Below are positions 1 to 8,896 of a stretch of 64,000 nucleotides of DNA, piece after piece. The position numbers and the translations under genes were made by a program. A model generated the notes under the pieces. The model saw only the letters and a list, made by a program, of their open reading frames with translations, did no database searches and had not been told where the DNA came from. This stretch comes from an uncultured Alcanivorax sp. (GTDB taxonomy: Bacteria > Pseudomonadota > Gammaproteobacteria > Pseudomonadales > Alcanivoracaceae), in contig NZ_CAMYIV010000011.1 in NCBI RefSeq assembly GCF_947258575.1, forward strand, positions 471,546 to 535,545. The letters run 5' to 3'. Every line of letters starts with the position of its first letter. The first letter of the stretch is position 1.

Positions 1-1
1 G

Positions 2-547
2 CCCGAATGGGACAGTCAGGACCGTAATGCGGTCACCGTAGCGGATGTCCGCGGCCGATTCGATAACCAGTTGCGGTCCGCTTCCGAGCGATACCCTCAT
101 GAACTGGTTGTCGCTGCTGTTTTGTATCAAGGCTCGCCGGCCACGGTGAGCTGGCGTGTGTTACAGGGCAAGAAGACCCTGAATCAGGGGCGTGAAGACA
201 GTGCTTCCGCTGAACAGGCGGTGACAACGTTGGTGGATGCGGTGACCGATCAACTCGCTCAGCGTTATGCGGTGGCCAGCAGCGCTTCCGAGCGGCTCAC
301 CCTGCTGGAGGTCGAGCAGGTGGAAACGCTGGCTGACTGGCATCAGCTGCAGGGTTTCCTGGCAGGGCTGAGCGGCATGCGGGCCGTCTCGCTGGTACAG
401 GCCTCTGATCAGGGAGTGACTTTCGGCCTGGATTTCGGTGCCAGCGATTCCCAGCTACGTAGCCTGCTGGAGCTTTCCCGACAATTGCGCCCCTGCCCGG
501 ACGATTCGGTCGCCGGGCCGCAGTGGCGCTACTGCTGGCGTTCCTGA
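2..547 (+). CDS. DUF2066 domain-containing protein, 3' part only
   Basis: The frame is open from the first bases of the window, so only the C-terminal 181 residues are seen and the start lies upstream. The visible part has alternating hydrophobic and charged segments, no transmembrane helix and no catalytic motif that I can name. I call it DUF2066 from its general sequence character and from its position 3 bp before hda, a pairing I recall from Pseudomonas and Marinobacter relatives. In those genomes the protein is an exported or envelope-associated protein of unknown function. The near contact with hda suggests co-transcription. The family call is moderately sure; the function is unknown. 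Confidence 0.6.
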   Translation, partial: PEWDSQDRNAVTVADVRGRFDNQLRSASERYPHELVVAAVLYQGSPATVSWRVLQGKKTLNQGREDSASAEQAVTTLVDAVTDQLAQRYAVASSASERLTLLEVEQVETLADWHQLQGFLAGLSGMRAVSLVQASDQGVTFGLDFGASDSQLRSLLELSRQLRPCPDDSVAGPQWRYCWRS

Positions 548-550
548 TCC

Positions 551-1240
551 ATGAGCGCACAGCTGCCCCTGGCGCTGCAATTGCGTGAGGGAAATGACCT
601 TTCCAATTTCCTGTCCGGCCCCAACGGGGCCGCGCTGGCCGGCGTCCGTGAAGTGGTGCTGGGTGCAGATCGTCAGGCCTTTATCTGGGGCGGGGAGCAA
701 CAGGGCAAGAGCCACCTGCTGGAAGGGGCGGTGCGCCTGGCCCAGCAGCAGGGCATGGATGCTTGCCTGTTGCCTGCCAGCGAGCTACTCCCGCTGGTGC
801 CGGCGGTGCTGGAGGCCATGGAACAATTCGATCTGCTGGCGCTGGATGATTGTCAGCGTTTTGCCGGTGATCCGGCCTGGGAAGAGGCCTTATTTCACCT
901 TTATAACCGTCTGATGGCACAGGGCGGGCACCTGCTGGTGACCGCCAATGCCTCTCCGACCGCCACCGGCCTGTTACTGCCGGATCTGGCCACCCGCCTG
1001 GCCGCCGGGCCGGTATACAGGCTGGCCCCTCTGGCAGATGATGACCTGCAAAAAATGTTACAGGAGCGGGCCAGGGCCCGTGGGCTACGGATTGAGCAGG
1101 ATGTAGCTCACTATATCGTGTTGCGCAGTGAGCGTAGCCCCGGGGCGTTGATGGCGCTGCTTGACCGCCTTGACCGTATGGCCCTCGCGCAACAGCGCTC
1201 GGTCACTATTCCCTTTGTCAAGGATGCGCTGGGGTGGTAA
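551..1240 (+). CDS. hda: DnaA regulatory inactivator Hda
   Basis: Hda is an AAA+ protein that works with the DNA-loaded sliding clamp to stimulate ATP hydrolysis by DnaA, limiting re-initiation of replication. At 229 residues it has the usual family length. Residues 4-9 (QLPLAL) match the N-terminal clamp-binding motif. A Walker A-like loop GEQQGKS covers residues 48-54 and a Walker B LLALDD ends near residue 100. A downstream segment around LATRLAAG carries the Arg-containing AAA+ region. The ATG lies 3 bp after the DUF2066 stop, which implies one transcript. It is homologous to the ATPase core of DnaA but lacks the DNA-binding domain IV, which separates it from DnaA itself. Confidence 0.93.
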   Translation: MSAQLPLALQLREGNDLSNFLSGPNGAALAGVREVVLGADRQAFIWGGEQQGKSHLLEGAVRLAQQQGMDACLLPASELLPLVPAVLEAMEQFDLLALDDCQRFAGDPAWEEALFHLYNRLMAQGGHLLVTANASPTATGLLLPDLATRLAAGPVYRLAPLADDDLQKMLQERARARGLRIEQDVAHYIVLRSERSPGALMALLDRLDRMALAQQRSVTIPFVKDALGW

Positions 1241-1401
1241 AAAGGGTCGCTTAACGAAGAAGCAACAGTCTGCTACGTAAGTAACCGCTATATTGATGAT
1301 TGGTTACATCAGATTACGTTCCGGTGATCAGTGCATTGTCGGACTTTGGATCCAGATTAGAACAATAACGCCAGGCACAAAAAAGCCTGCAGGAGCACAA
1401 C

Positions 1402-4400
1402 ATGCGCCACATCGCGCTTTGGCAAACCCTTGCTGGCTGCGCCCTTATTCTCGCAGCCGCCACTTCCCAGGCAACCGTTTACAAAATCGAGACCACGGAC
1501 GATGTGGCGGTTTCTGTTGAACGTGTCGTCTACGAAGAGTCCGATGCCCCCCAGTTCGCTCCGGAAGACAGCTATTACAAAGTAACCCCGGAGTCGAGCG
1601 GTGGTCGGTGCACTCTGCGCGAAGCCATTTACGCGATCAGTTACCAAGTCAGCGTCGGGGCCTGTGAGGCGGGCACTGGTAATGACACTATTCGCTTGCT
1701 TGAAGGTGAGACGTACCTGTTGACTGAAGGGGAGCTTCCCCTGGGGGGCAGGAAGGTCAAGTTTGTTGATGAGACAAAAGAAGTTGTGGACCCCGAATGC
1801 ACTCCAACGGCCCAAGATGACTGTCTAGTAGAGATCGTTGTGAAAGTGCCTGTCGATCTTGATGAAGGCGATGACACTCCCATTTCGCCCAATATCAGAA
1901 TTGATGTGTTCCTGGACAGCTTTGAAGAACCGGAAGACAAGGAAAAGCCTGTCATCTCTGCGGGCGGAAACAGCCGCGTGTTCCTGCTGGAGCGAGGCTC
2001 GCTGACGCTGGGTAACCTTATTTTGCAGGAAGGCTCGGCCAATAATGAAGTCGACCCGGCAGAGAGAAATGGCGGGTTGATCCTGGCCCATGGCGGGCTT
2101 GGCTTATCAGAGAATGTCGAGTTGCGTGGAGGCCAGGCGATCAACGGTGGCGCGGTATACCTTGAGAACGGTAGCAACCTGGCTTTTCCGGAAAGCACAC
2201 TGTTCGAAGACAATGTGGCCAGCGGCAATGGTGCCGTGATAGCAACGTCTGCCGAGTTTGATGGGGAAATTACCGGTCACCGCTTTTACATGGCAGGTAA
2301 CGAGTCTCAGTCTGATGGTGGGCTGTTCTATCTGGATGGAGATGAAGACAAGCAGATTGTGTTTGATCTGACCAATGGAACCATCACCAACAATAGTGGC
2401 GGCGTTATCCAGTTGGTAGCGCCGAAGCATCAGCTGGTGCTGCAGAACATGACGATCGTCTTCAACGAAGGCTTGGCGCTACATCTTGATGAAGCTCAGC
2501 TGGATGTGCCGACCGATCCGGATGAAGATCCACCAGAAGCGTTCAGTACGGCCTTTATCTTCAATACGGTACTGGCAGGTAACAGCAATGGGGCATGTGC
2601 GGGTACTGCGTTGGATGGCACCGACGATGCCGATGCTACCTTGCTTTACACAATTACCGACGACGCGACGTGCCCTTTGCCGCGGGAGCAGACCGAAGGG
2701 ACGCCGGTGACACTGGACCCGAACGGAGCCTCGGCGGAAGTGCTGCTTGGCTGGAATGAGACAACGGCCAGTCGTGTCACTTGCGTGGGAACCGGCTCCG
2801 GAGCCTGCATGCCGATTCCTGCCGAAGAGCTGGGCGGAAATTTTCCTGGCTTTCTCCCTAACCCGGAACCCGCCGGGTTGGATACGACAATACCGGAGGC
2901 AACTCCCAGCCTGTTCGATCGCGGTAACCCGGAAACCGTAGATCAATGTGCCAAGCAAGACATGCGCGGTGAGTCGCGTGGTGGCGCTGGTGGACGTTGT
3001 GACGTGGGAGCGGTGGAATTTCTGCGTGCACTGGCGCAACCGGATGAGATTGATCTGATTAGCGGCCGGACTGTGCTCGGAGACGTGCTGAAAAATGACA
3101 GAAATGACACTGTGGTGGATTGTGGACGTCTGGAACCAATCATTATTGATGAAGGCACCTGCCCGGTCATGGATAGTGCCTGCCTTGAGCAAGAAGTACT
3201 TGAGCGTTGCATGACAATTATTGTTGCCCCTGAGCGGGGACGGGCATCAGTGGAAATTGATGGCCAGGGTTACCCTCGTGTTCGTTATTCCCCGGACAGC
3301 AGTTTTCACGGCGTAGATCAGCTGCGTTATTTGGTTTCCCGGTATGCCTTTGCTGGTGGTACCGATATCGGTCTGGATCAGAGTGAAATTGCCAATATGG
3401 TGGCGCAGCCGTCCAGTGGCCTGACAGAGCCCAAGAGTATTCTGGGTGGCAGCAGCGGTGGTTCTTTTTCAGTCCTGGCATTTTTAACGTTGCTCGTTGG
3501 TGGCCTGCTCCGCCGATGGCGTTCAGGGCTTGTTGCCCTTGCCGTGATGCTATCGGGCACAGTGTTGGCTGCTGATATTGAAGTGAACTCCCTGCTCGAT
3601 GATAACCCTTCCATTACCAACGATGGCCTGTGCACCTTGCGAGAAGCGTTGGCCAATGCCGCTACTTTCAGTAGCCCGGACTGTGATTTCGGTGCCAAAG
3701 GCGAAGATCGCATCCTGCTGCCTGCTGGCGATATCCATCTGGAAGGCACACTGGTAATCCAGGGGGGCAGTGTGGAGCTGGTCGGCAAAGGCGTTCGCAA
3801 TGCAGATGATGCAGAGCCGGATGCTGAGGACACGATTACCCGAATTATCGGGGATGGACAGAGCCGATTGTTCGAAGTGCGAGCGCCAGTTAGTAATGGT
3901 CATCCCAGTGTATTGTTTCGCTATCTCCAGCTGGAAGGCGGTAACGCCTCTGTGCCTGGAGGCACCCCCGTGGGTGATCAGGGATTTGGCGGTGCAGTCA
4001 TTACCGGCGGCTCCGTGGTTTTTGACCGGGTTATCCTTCGCAATAACCGGGCAGACCGTTCCGGTGGGGTTATCTATGTACGGGCCAACGCCGGCAATGA
4101 AAAACAGGTGTCCTTCAATCGTGCCTATGTGACAGGTAACGAGGCGTTGCAATCCGGTGGTGTTATGGCAACCACAGCCCAGAATGGAGAGAGTTTCCGG
4201 TTTGCCGCTGTTGATACAACGTTTGAGAGCAACCATGCTGACGTTGAGGGTGGCGCCTTTGATTTGAATGTTCCAACCGGCAATTTCATTGCATTTTCCA
4301 ACAGTACCTTTGTGGACAACAGTGCACCGAAAGGCTCGGCCCTGGATCTCAGTGGCGTGGATATTAATGTCCGTCTGATGAATCTGACCTTCGTGAATAA

Positions 4401-5853
4401 TGCTCCGGGGAATGGTATTGAACTGGGCGACTCTGAAGCCACGGTCAGCTTGGCAAACAGTATTGTTGCGGCCAGTGGAACCAGTTGCTCAACAGGTACC
4501 GGGGAATTGCGCGATAGCGTTTACAACCTGTTTTCTGGCGCTGCCTGTACGGCAAGTGGTACAGATGAGAACAATGACGATGGGGAAGGTGGAACCGCGG
4601 GCATGTCATCAGTGCTGGAAGGTGAGACGGGTAGTTCTACGGACTATACGCCTCCGTATCTCGTTGCTGCTGATCTCAACGATTTATTAATCATTGATGC
4701 CGGCAACGACGAAGAGGATCTGCAATCTGGTACCTCAACTCCGCTGCGCTGCCGCGCTGCGGATTTGCGTGGTATTGCCAGGACTTCTGGTGGCATTTGT
4801 GATCGAGGGGCCTTTGAATATCAACAAATTACCGCTGCAGATGACGAGGCCAATAACCAGCGTGCGCCAGATCGCCGCGTCCTGATAGACGTCTTTGATA
4901 ATGATTTGCCGAGTGATGGAGCCGAGATTGAGCTGCTTGATGGAAATGGCGAGTTATTGGACGATAATTTCGTTTTCACTCCGGCACAATTTGATATTGT
5001 CGGCGGGGAAGAAGAGGTCAATCCGACGGCCGGCTCTTACACCTATGATTCAACGACCCGCCGTTATGTTCTAGGTGGTAGTGGATCCCAAGCCGATGGC
5101 ACCACCATTGAATTTGTCTGGGAATTTTACAGCGAATCGGTTGATGGCTATGACGTGAAATGCGGCGACCCGCTTCCCCAGCGTTTCATCAATCGCAATC
5201 CGGACAATTATGATGATGGAGATGTGGCCGAAAATTGTATCGTCCTGTTCACTCCTTCAAATCAGGGCTTCATTCCAGATTCAGTAGATCCAGCCAAGGA
5301 TGCAGTTTGTGAAGCCCTCAATGATGATGACAGAGACACACCTCGGCTGGTTTTCCTTTACAACTTTGAAGACAACGCGGACCCGGCCCAGCAGTCCTCG
5401 GATGCTTTGGTCAGCATGAGTATCACCAACAAGGCGCCGAGTATCACTGGGCAGACCCGTAGTAGCCGTCCTGGTGAATCTGTAACCTTCAAGATTACCG
5501 CTGATGACCCCGATGGTGACTCGAGTTCCATCAATTGGCCAACGCTTAGAATCAAGGATGAGCCTAGTTTTACTAAACGTAATAATGAAACGGGTAGTGC
5601 TCAGGGCACGGGGATAATCATCAATTCTGACGCGCGCACCGTGACCTACATCCCCGATAGTAACTTCAGCCCGTTCAAGGACAGCTTTACTCTGGAAGTG
5701 GAGGATCACTGTGGTAGTACGTCGGCGGCTGCCACCTTCACCATCACCTACCCGGGAGAACAGGAAGACGCAAGCGCCGGTAGCTGGAGCCTTGGCCTGC
5801 TCTCCGGTCTGTTATTACTGTTCTGGCGTCGCCGGCGCCTTGCGGCGGCGTAG
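1402..5853 (+). CDS. Giant CSLREA / choice-of-anchor-Q surface protein, apparent in-frame fusion of two paralogues
   Basis: A 1483-residue exported protein. Residues 1-24 form a Sec signal peptide. Module 1 has a CSLREA-type motif (CTLREA, about 70-75), beta-helix-like repeats, and a choice-of-anchor-Q ending with MRGESRGGAGGRCDVGA. At about 684-710 comes GGSSGGS, a hydrophobic stretch and RRWR, a GlyGly-CTERM-like sorting signal that should be C-terminal. It is followed at once by a second hydrophobic segment ending GTVLAA, which looks like a new signal peptide. Module 2 repeats the plan: CTLREA at about 744, LRGIARTSGGICDRGAFEY near 1120-1140, an Ig-like domain (about 1350-1450) and a terminal SAGSW-hydrophobic-RRRR anchor (about 1459-1478). 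No stop separates the modules. The role is presumably surface display or adhesion; no enzyme motif is visible. The 3' end overlaps the convergent LapA-like gene by 39 bp. Confidence 0.85.
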   Translation: MRHIALWQTLAGCALILAAATSQATVYKIETTDDVAVSVERVVYEESDAPQFAPEDSYYKVTPESSGGRCTLREAIYAISYQVSVGACEAGTGNDTIRLLEGETYLLTEGELPLGGRKVKFVDETKEVVDPECTPTAQDDCLVEIVVKVPVDLDEGDDTPISPNIRIDVFLDSFEEPEDKEKPVISAGGNSRVFLLERGSLTLGNLILQEGSANNEVDPAERNGGLILAHGGLGLSENVELRGGQAINGGAVYLENGSNLAFPESTLFEDNVASGNGAVIATSAEFDGEITGHRFYMAGNESQSDGGLFYLDGDEDKQIVFDLTNGTITNNSGGVIQLVAPKHQLVLQNMTIVFNEGLALHLDEAQLDVPTDPDEDPPEAFSTAFIFNTVLAGNSNGACAGTALDGTDDADATLLYTITDDATCPLPREQTEGTPVTLDPNGASAEVLLGWNETTASRVTCVGTGSGACMPIPAEELGGNFPGFLPNPEPAGLDTTIPEATPSLFDRGNPETVDQCAKQDMRGESRGGAGGRCDVGAVEFLRALAQPDEIDLISGRTVLGDVLKNDRNDTVVDCGRLEPIIIDEGTCPVMDSACLEQEVLERCMTIIVAPERGRASVEIDGQGYPRVRYSPDSSFHGVDQLRYLVSRYAFAGGTDIGLDQSEIANMVAQPSSGLTEPKSILGGSSGGSFSVLAFLTLLVGGLLRRWRSGLVALAVMLSGTVLAADIEVNSLLDDNPSITNDGLCTLREALANAATFSSPDCDFGAKGEDRILLPAGDIHLEGTLVIQGGSVELVGKGVRNADDAEPDAEDTITRIIGDGQSRLFEVRAPVSNGHPSVLFRYLQLEGGNASVPGGTPVGDQGFGGAVITGGSVVFDRVILRNNRADRSGGVIYVRANAGNEKQVSFNRAYVTGNEALQSGGVMATTAQNGESFRFAAVDTTFESNHADVEGGAFDLNVPTGNFIAFSNSTFVDNSAPKGSALDLSGVDINVRLMNLTFVNNAPGNGIELGDSEATVSLANSIVAASGTSCSTGTGELRDSVYNLFSGAACTASGTDENNDDGEGGTAGMSSVLEGETGSSTDYTPPYLVAADLNDLLIIDAGNDEEDLQSGTSTPLRCRAADLRGIARTSGGICDRGAFEYQQITAADDEANNQRAPDRRVLIDVFDNDLPSDGAEIELLDGNGELLDDNFVFTPAQFDIVGGEEEVNPTAGSYTYDSTTRRYVLGGSGSQADGTTIEFVWEFYSESVDGYDVKCGDPLPQRFINRNPDNYDDGDVAENCIVLFTPSNQGFIPDSVDPAKDAVCEALNDDDRDTPRLVFLYNFEDNADPAQQSSDALVSMSITNKAPSITGQTRSSRPGESVTFKITADDPDGDSSSINWPTLRIKDEPSFTKRNNETGSAQGTGIIINSDARTVTYIPDSNFSPFKDSFTLEVEDHCGSTSAAATFTITYPGEQEDASAGSWSLGLLSGLLLLFWRRRRLAAA

Positions 5854-6120
5854 CAGGCTGCGCCGCAACAGCTCCCAGATCAGCCCCCCGGCCAGCATGC
5901 TGGCCAGCAAAAGCAGTAATTTGGGGATGTCCACCAGTGTCCAGAACAGGATGTCGATGCTGGTGGGCTCCAGATTCTGAAGCACGATAATTGCCACCAC
6001 GATCACCGCCAGAATTTGCAAGGCCCCGATCGGGTGGGTCATCAGCCACCGGCCTGTTGTCTTTCCTCCTCGGGCCAGCTTTGAGGGCTTGTGTTCGCTG
6101 CGCTCTTCCATGTCAGACAC
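5815..6120 (-). CDS. LapA-domain (DUF1049) inner-membrane protein
   Basis: A 101-residue protein with a charged N-terminus, a first transmembrane helix (about 33-50, GALQILAVIVVAIIVLQN), a short polar loop containing the motif LEPTSIDILFWTL, a second helix (about 63-85) and an Arg-rich cytoplasmic tail RRSLLRRRK. This two-helix arrangement with N...FW...P is typical of the lipopolysaccharide-assembly LapA (YciS-like) family. In E. coli LapA works with LapB in control of LPS synthesis. There is no lapB next to it here, so the exact role is inferred. Its last 39 bp overlap the end of the convergent CSLREA gene. The start is the ATG before SDMEERSE. Confidence 0.75.
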   Translation of the reverse strand: MSDMEERSEHKPSKLARGGKTTGRWLMTHPIGALQILAVIVVAIIVLQNLEPTSIDILFWTLVDIPKLLLLLASMLAGGLIWELLRRSLLRRRKAPATPEQ

Positions 6121-6232
6121 CTCTGTTATCGGATTGGATCATTTCTTCCATCCTCCCCATCATGCCAGTCTCTGCCAATATGGCTAGGGAGCCTCAGTTT
6201 TGGTCTTACTCGTGCCAGCCGGGGGACATGCC

Positions 6233-6238
6233 TATAAT
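6233..6238 (+). promoter_or_regulatory. Consensus -10 box upstream of sthA
   Basis: A perfect TATAAT hexamer lies 27 bp before the sthA start codon, in the gap between the divergent LapA-like gene and sthA. No good -35 hexamer sits 16-18 bp upstream, so it may need an activator or rely on the -10 alone. A ribosome-binding site AAAGGAG follows about 7 bp before the ATG. Confidence 0.5.
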
Positions 6239-6264
6239 AGTGATGTCGCGGAAAGGAGAAGTGA

Positions 6265-7662
6265 ATGGATATCAGTGCGGGTTGGGATCTGGTGGTGATT
6301 GGTAGTGGGCCGGCGGGTGAAGCGGCGGCCATGCAGGCGACCAAGAAAGGCCTGCGGGTAGCCATTGTCGAAGACCAGACATCCCTGGGAGGTAACTGCA
6401 CACACTGGGGGACCATTCCTTCAAAGGCGCTTCGTCATCTGGTACGCCAGGTGATTCGTACTCAGCGCAATCCTCTGCTGCGTGGCATTCTCAATCCCCG
6501 TGAAGTCCGTTGGCAGGATCTGATTGCCAGGACCCGCGAGGTCATCGATTCACAGGTCCAGGTGCGTACGGATTTCTATATCCGTAACCGGGTGACGGTG
6601 TTTGGTGGCCGAGGTGAGCTGCTTGGCAATAACGAGGTGAAGGTGGAAGACCGGGAAGGGCGGTTGCATCTGCTCAAAACCCGTAACGTTGTGATTGCTA
6701 CAGGCTCAAGGCCCTATCATCCGGAGGATGTGGATTTCGAGCATCCCCGTGTCTACGACTCAGACACCATTCTCACCATGGACCATACCCCACGCCATAT
6801 CATCATCTATGGGGCGGGGGTGATCGGATCGGAATATGCCTGCATCTTTACCGGCCTGGGAATCCGGGTTGACCTGGTCAATTCCCGGCAGCATCTACTG
6901 GATTTTCTGGATACGGAAATTTCCGATGCGCTCAGTTATCACCTGCGCGAGCAGGGCTGCACCATTCGTCAGGATGAGGAATACAAGCGGGTTGTTGCCG
7001 ACGATGATGGTGTCACCCTGGAACTGAAGTCCGGCAAGAAACTGCGCGCCGATGCCTTGCTGTGGTGTAACGGTCGCTCCGGTAACACTCAGGACATGGG
7101 GCTGGACGCTGTCGGCCTTGAGCCCAACAACCGTGGGCAGTTACAGGTCAACGAGCGCTACCAGACCAGTGTGGAAGGTATTTATGCCGTCGGCGATTTG
7201 GTGGGTTGGCCCTCCCTGGCCAGCGCGTCCTATGACCAGGGCCGCTTCTGTGCGGCGGCCATTGCCGGCGATGACGTCCGGCAGGTGACCGACGTGCCTA
7301 CCGGCATTTATACCATCCCGGGGATTAGCAGCGTGGGGCGCAACGAGCAGGAGCTCACCGACGCCAAGGTGCCCTATGAGGTCGGACAGGCCTTCTTCCG
7401 CAATCTGGCCCGGGCGCAGATTACCGGTGAGCGGGTAGGGATGCTGAAAATCCTGTTTCACCGGGAGACCCTGGCGGTGCTGGGCATCCATTGCTTCGGC
7501 TATCAGGCCATGGAAATCGTCCATGTGGGCCAGGCCATCATGCGCCAGCCCGGCGAACAGAACACGCTGGAGTACTTTATCGACACCACCTTCAACTACC
7601 CGACTATGGCGGAAGCTTATCGGGTGGCGGCGATCAACGGGATTAACCGGATCAGGCGGTGA
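6265..7662 (+). CDS. sthA: Soluble pyridine nucleotide transhydrogenase SthA
   Basis: A 465-residue FAD flavoprotein that exchanges reducing equivalents between NADPH and NADH in the cytoplasm, usually reoxidising excess NADPH. The N-terminal FAD site is GSGPAG (residues 13-18). The segment [13 protein letters not shown] (42-54) aligns with the redox-disulphide region of dihydrolipoamide dehydrogenases, but the second cysteine is Thr50 (C45...T50), the hallmark of SthA. A second Rossmann motif [10 protein letters not shown] starts near residue 178, and the C-terminal dimerisation domain ends [16 protein letters not shown]. Length is normal for the family. It is preceded by a good Shine-Dalgarno and a TATAAT box, and followed 4 bp after its stop by a heptamer-armed intergenic element. 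Confidence 0.95.
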   Translation: MDISAGWDLVVIGSGPAGEAAAMQATKKGLRVAIVEDQTSLGGNCTHWGTIPSKALRHLVRQVIRTQRNPLLRGILNPREVRWQDLIARTREVIDSQVQVRTDFYIRNRVTVFGGRGELLGNNEVKVEDREGRLHLLKTRNVVIATGSRPYHPEDVDFEHPRVYDSDTILTMDHTPRHIIIYGAGVIGSEYACIFTGLGIRVDLVNSRQHLLDFLDTEISDALSYHLREQGCTIRQDEEYKRVVADDDGVTLELKSGKKLRADALLWCNGRSGNTQDMGLDAVGLEPNNRGQLQVNERYQTSVEGIYAVGDLVGWPSLASASYDQGRFCAAAIAGDDVRQVTDVPTGIYTIPGISSVGRNEQELTDAKVPYEVGQAFFRNLARAQITGERVGMLKILFHRETLAVLGIHCFGYQAMEIVHVGQAIMRQPGEQNTLEYFIDTTFNYPTMAEAYRVAAINGINRIRR

Positions 7663-7666
7663 GGTA

Positions 7667-7810
7667 ATTAATAATGAATAGTGAATAATTAATAGCTGCG
7701 CGGATCAGTCTTCACTGAGCATCAAGGCAAGAGGCCGCGCTCAGCACTTGGGCGCGGCCTCTTGCGTTAATCTCCCCGCGCGTTATTAACTATTAATTCT
7801 TAACTATTAA
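7667..7810. repeat. Heptamer-armed hairpin element, copy 1 (between convergent sthA and smr)
   Basis: The left arm is four 7-bp units at 7667-7694 (ATTAATA, ATGAATA, GTGAATA, ATTAATA) followed by GCTGCGCGG. The centre is a perfect 14-bp hairpin, left strand 7727-7740 (GCAAGAGGCCGCGC) and right strand 7752-7765. The right arm is the inverted equivalent: CCGCGCG, then TTATTAA, CTATTAA, TTCTTAA, CTATTAA at 7783-7810. It fills nearly the whole gap between the two convergent genes, and the TAG stop of smr (7811-7813) continues the right-arm pattern. The left arm has stops in all three plus-strand frames and the right arm in all three minus-strand frames. Likely a bidirectional gene-end element. 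Confidence 0.85.
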
Positions 7811-8404
7811 CTATCTTTGCTGTTTCCCCGCCTCCATAAAGAATTCCCTATTGCGTTGCCGTGACTGACTGCTTTTCCGTATCAGTACATAGGTGGCGCC
7901 GCTGCCGCCCTGGTTCTGGGGGGCGGAGTGGTAGGCGAGTACCAGATGACTCTCCTCGAGCCAGTGCATGACGTAGCTCTTCAGAAAGCCAGGACGCTCG
8001 CTGTGCACCCCTTTGCCGTGGCTTATCAGGACGGAACGCAGGCCCTGTTCGTGGGCTTTCATCAGAAAAGCCTGCACCCGGTCTCGGGCGTCCATCAAAC
8101 GCACCCGATGCAGGTCCAGCAGGTCCTGGGCATCATACTTGCCCAGCCGCAATTTGCGGTATACGCCTTCCTGTACGCCGTTTTTCTTGACCCCGACAAT
8201 ATCGGTGGGGCCAATCCGGGGGACTTGTTCCGGCACGGTGAGGGGATTGCGGTCCTTACGGTCATCCATAACGGCGGCGCGGCGCAGTTGCTCGCGCAGG
8301 CTGTCTGGCCGCTTGGTCCGGGGTAGGTTTGCGCGATTATCCGGTTTGATCGGTGTCACATCCGCCATTTCCTGGCGGAACAGATCATCGTCATTGGTGG
8401 CCAT
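7811..8404 (-). CDS. Smr-domain protein (SmrA/YdaL-type)
   Basis: A 197-residue protein with a charged, probably flexible N-terminal half and a C-terminal Smr (MutS2-related) domain. The two family motifs are present: LDLHR at 96-100 and HGKG at 129-132. Stand-alone Smr proteins of this type have been reported to nick DNA or cleave RNA; the substrate here is unknown. I chose the ATG before ATNDDDLF because GGAG lies about 9 bp upstream; a TTG five codons earlier is less likely. The TAG stop is part of the neighbouring heptamer-armed element, so the very C-terminus (GKQQR) may have been set by insertion of that element. Confidence 0.85.
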   Translation of the reverse strand: MATNDDDLFRQEMADVTPIKPDNRANLPRTKRPDSLREQLRRAAVMDDRKDRNPLTVPEQVPRIGPTDIVGVKKNGVQEGVYRKLRLGKYDAQDLLDLHRVRLMDARDRVQAFLMKAHEQGLRSVLISHGKGVHSERPGFLKSYVMHWLEESHLVLAYHSAPQNQGGSGATYVLIRKSSQSRQRNREFFMEAGKQQR

Positions 8405-8494
8405 GGAACTGCTCCACAAAACCCGTTAGTTCATGCTTGCATGGTACACAAAGCGGGCAGAAACTGGCAGTGAGACCCTTCCCGAGAGGTAGTT

Positions 8495-8818
8495 ATGGAG
8501 CGACGACGTTTCCGCAGGCCTCGACTGAGACTGAATGTCCGGGCTTCCATCGATCGAAAGCCGGTGGGGCATATTCTCAATCTGACTGACGAGGGTCTGT
8601 GCCTGACCGGTCGTGGTTCGCCACCTCAGGGGAGCCAGTCACTGCTACTGCAACTGCCTTTACCTTTATCGGGTCATCGTGAACTGACAGTGATGGCGGA
8701 ACCCCGTTGGCATGATTATTTGCCCAATGGACATTGGCGGGGTGGCTTCAAGCTTCTGGCGGATGAGAATACAGCTGCAGCACTGACCACTCTTGCCAGC
8801 CGTTACGGCGATAATTAG
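8495..8818 (+). CDS. PilZ-domain protein
   Basis: A 107-residue single-domain protein. The N-terminus MERRRFRRPRLRL supplies the Arg-rich RxxxR half of a c-di-GMP binding site and NLTDEGLCL (about 29-37) stands for the second (D/N)xSxxG half, with Thr in place of Ser. The remainder forms the expected beta-barrel ending in a GGFKLL strand. PilZ proteins bind cyclic-di-GMP and alter motility, exopolysaccharide or other outputs; the target is unknown here. It is preceded by GAGAGGTAG and followed by a strong terminator at 8833-8852, so it appears to be a one-gene transcript. Confidence 0.75.
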   Translation: MERRRFRRPRLRLNVRASIDRKPVGHILNLTDEGLCLTGRGSPPQGSQSLLLQLPLPLSGHRELTVMAEPRWHDYLPNGHWRGGFKLLADENTAAALTTLASRYGDN

Positions 8819-8832
8819 CCAAAAGGAGAGAG

Positions 8833-8852
8833 GGGCTTCATCCGTGAAGCCC
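8833..8852. terminator. Bidirectional terminator between PilZ gene and small charged ORF
   Basis: A perfect 8-bp stem GGGCTTCA / TGAAGCCC with a TCCG loop. It is followed by GGTTTTC on the plus strand. On the minus strand its T-tract is poor. It lies 14 bp after the PilZ stop and serves that gene and perhaps the convergent small gene. Confidence 0.7.
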
Positions 8853-8896
8853 GGTTTTCAGACCTGGAAGCGAATGCTCCCGAGATGGAACCTGTT

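Noticed and set aside
7727..7765. Calling the central hairpins of the heptamer elements plain terminators only
   Set aside because: They lack a long T-run and are framed by matched arms of tandem units, so a simple terminator does not explain the whole structure.
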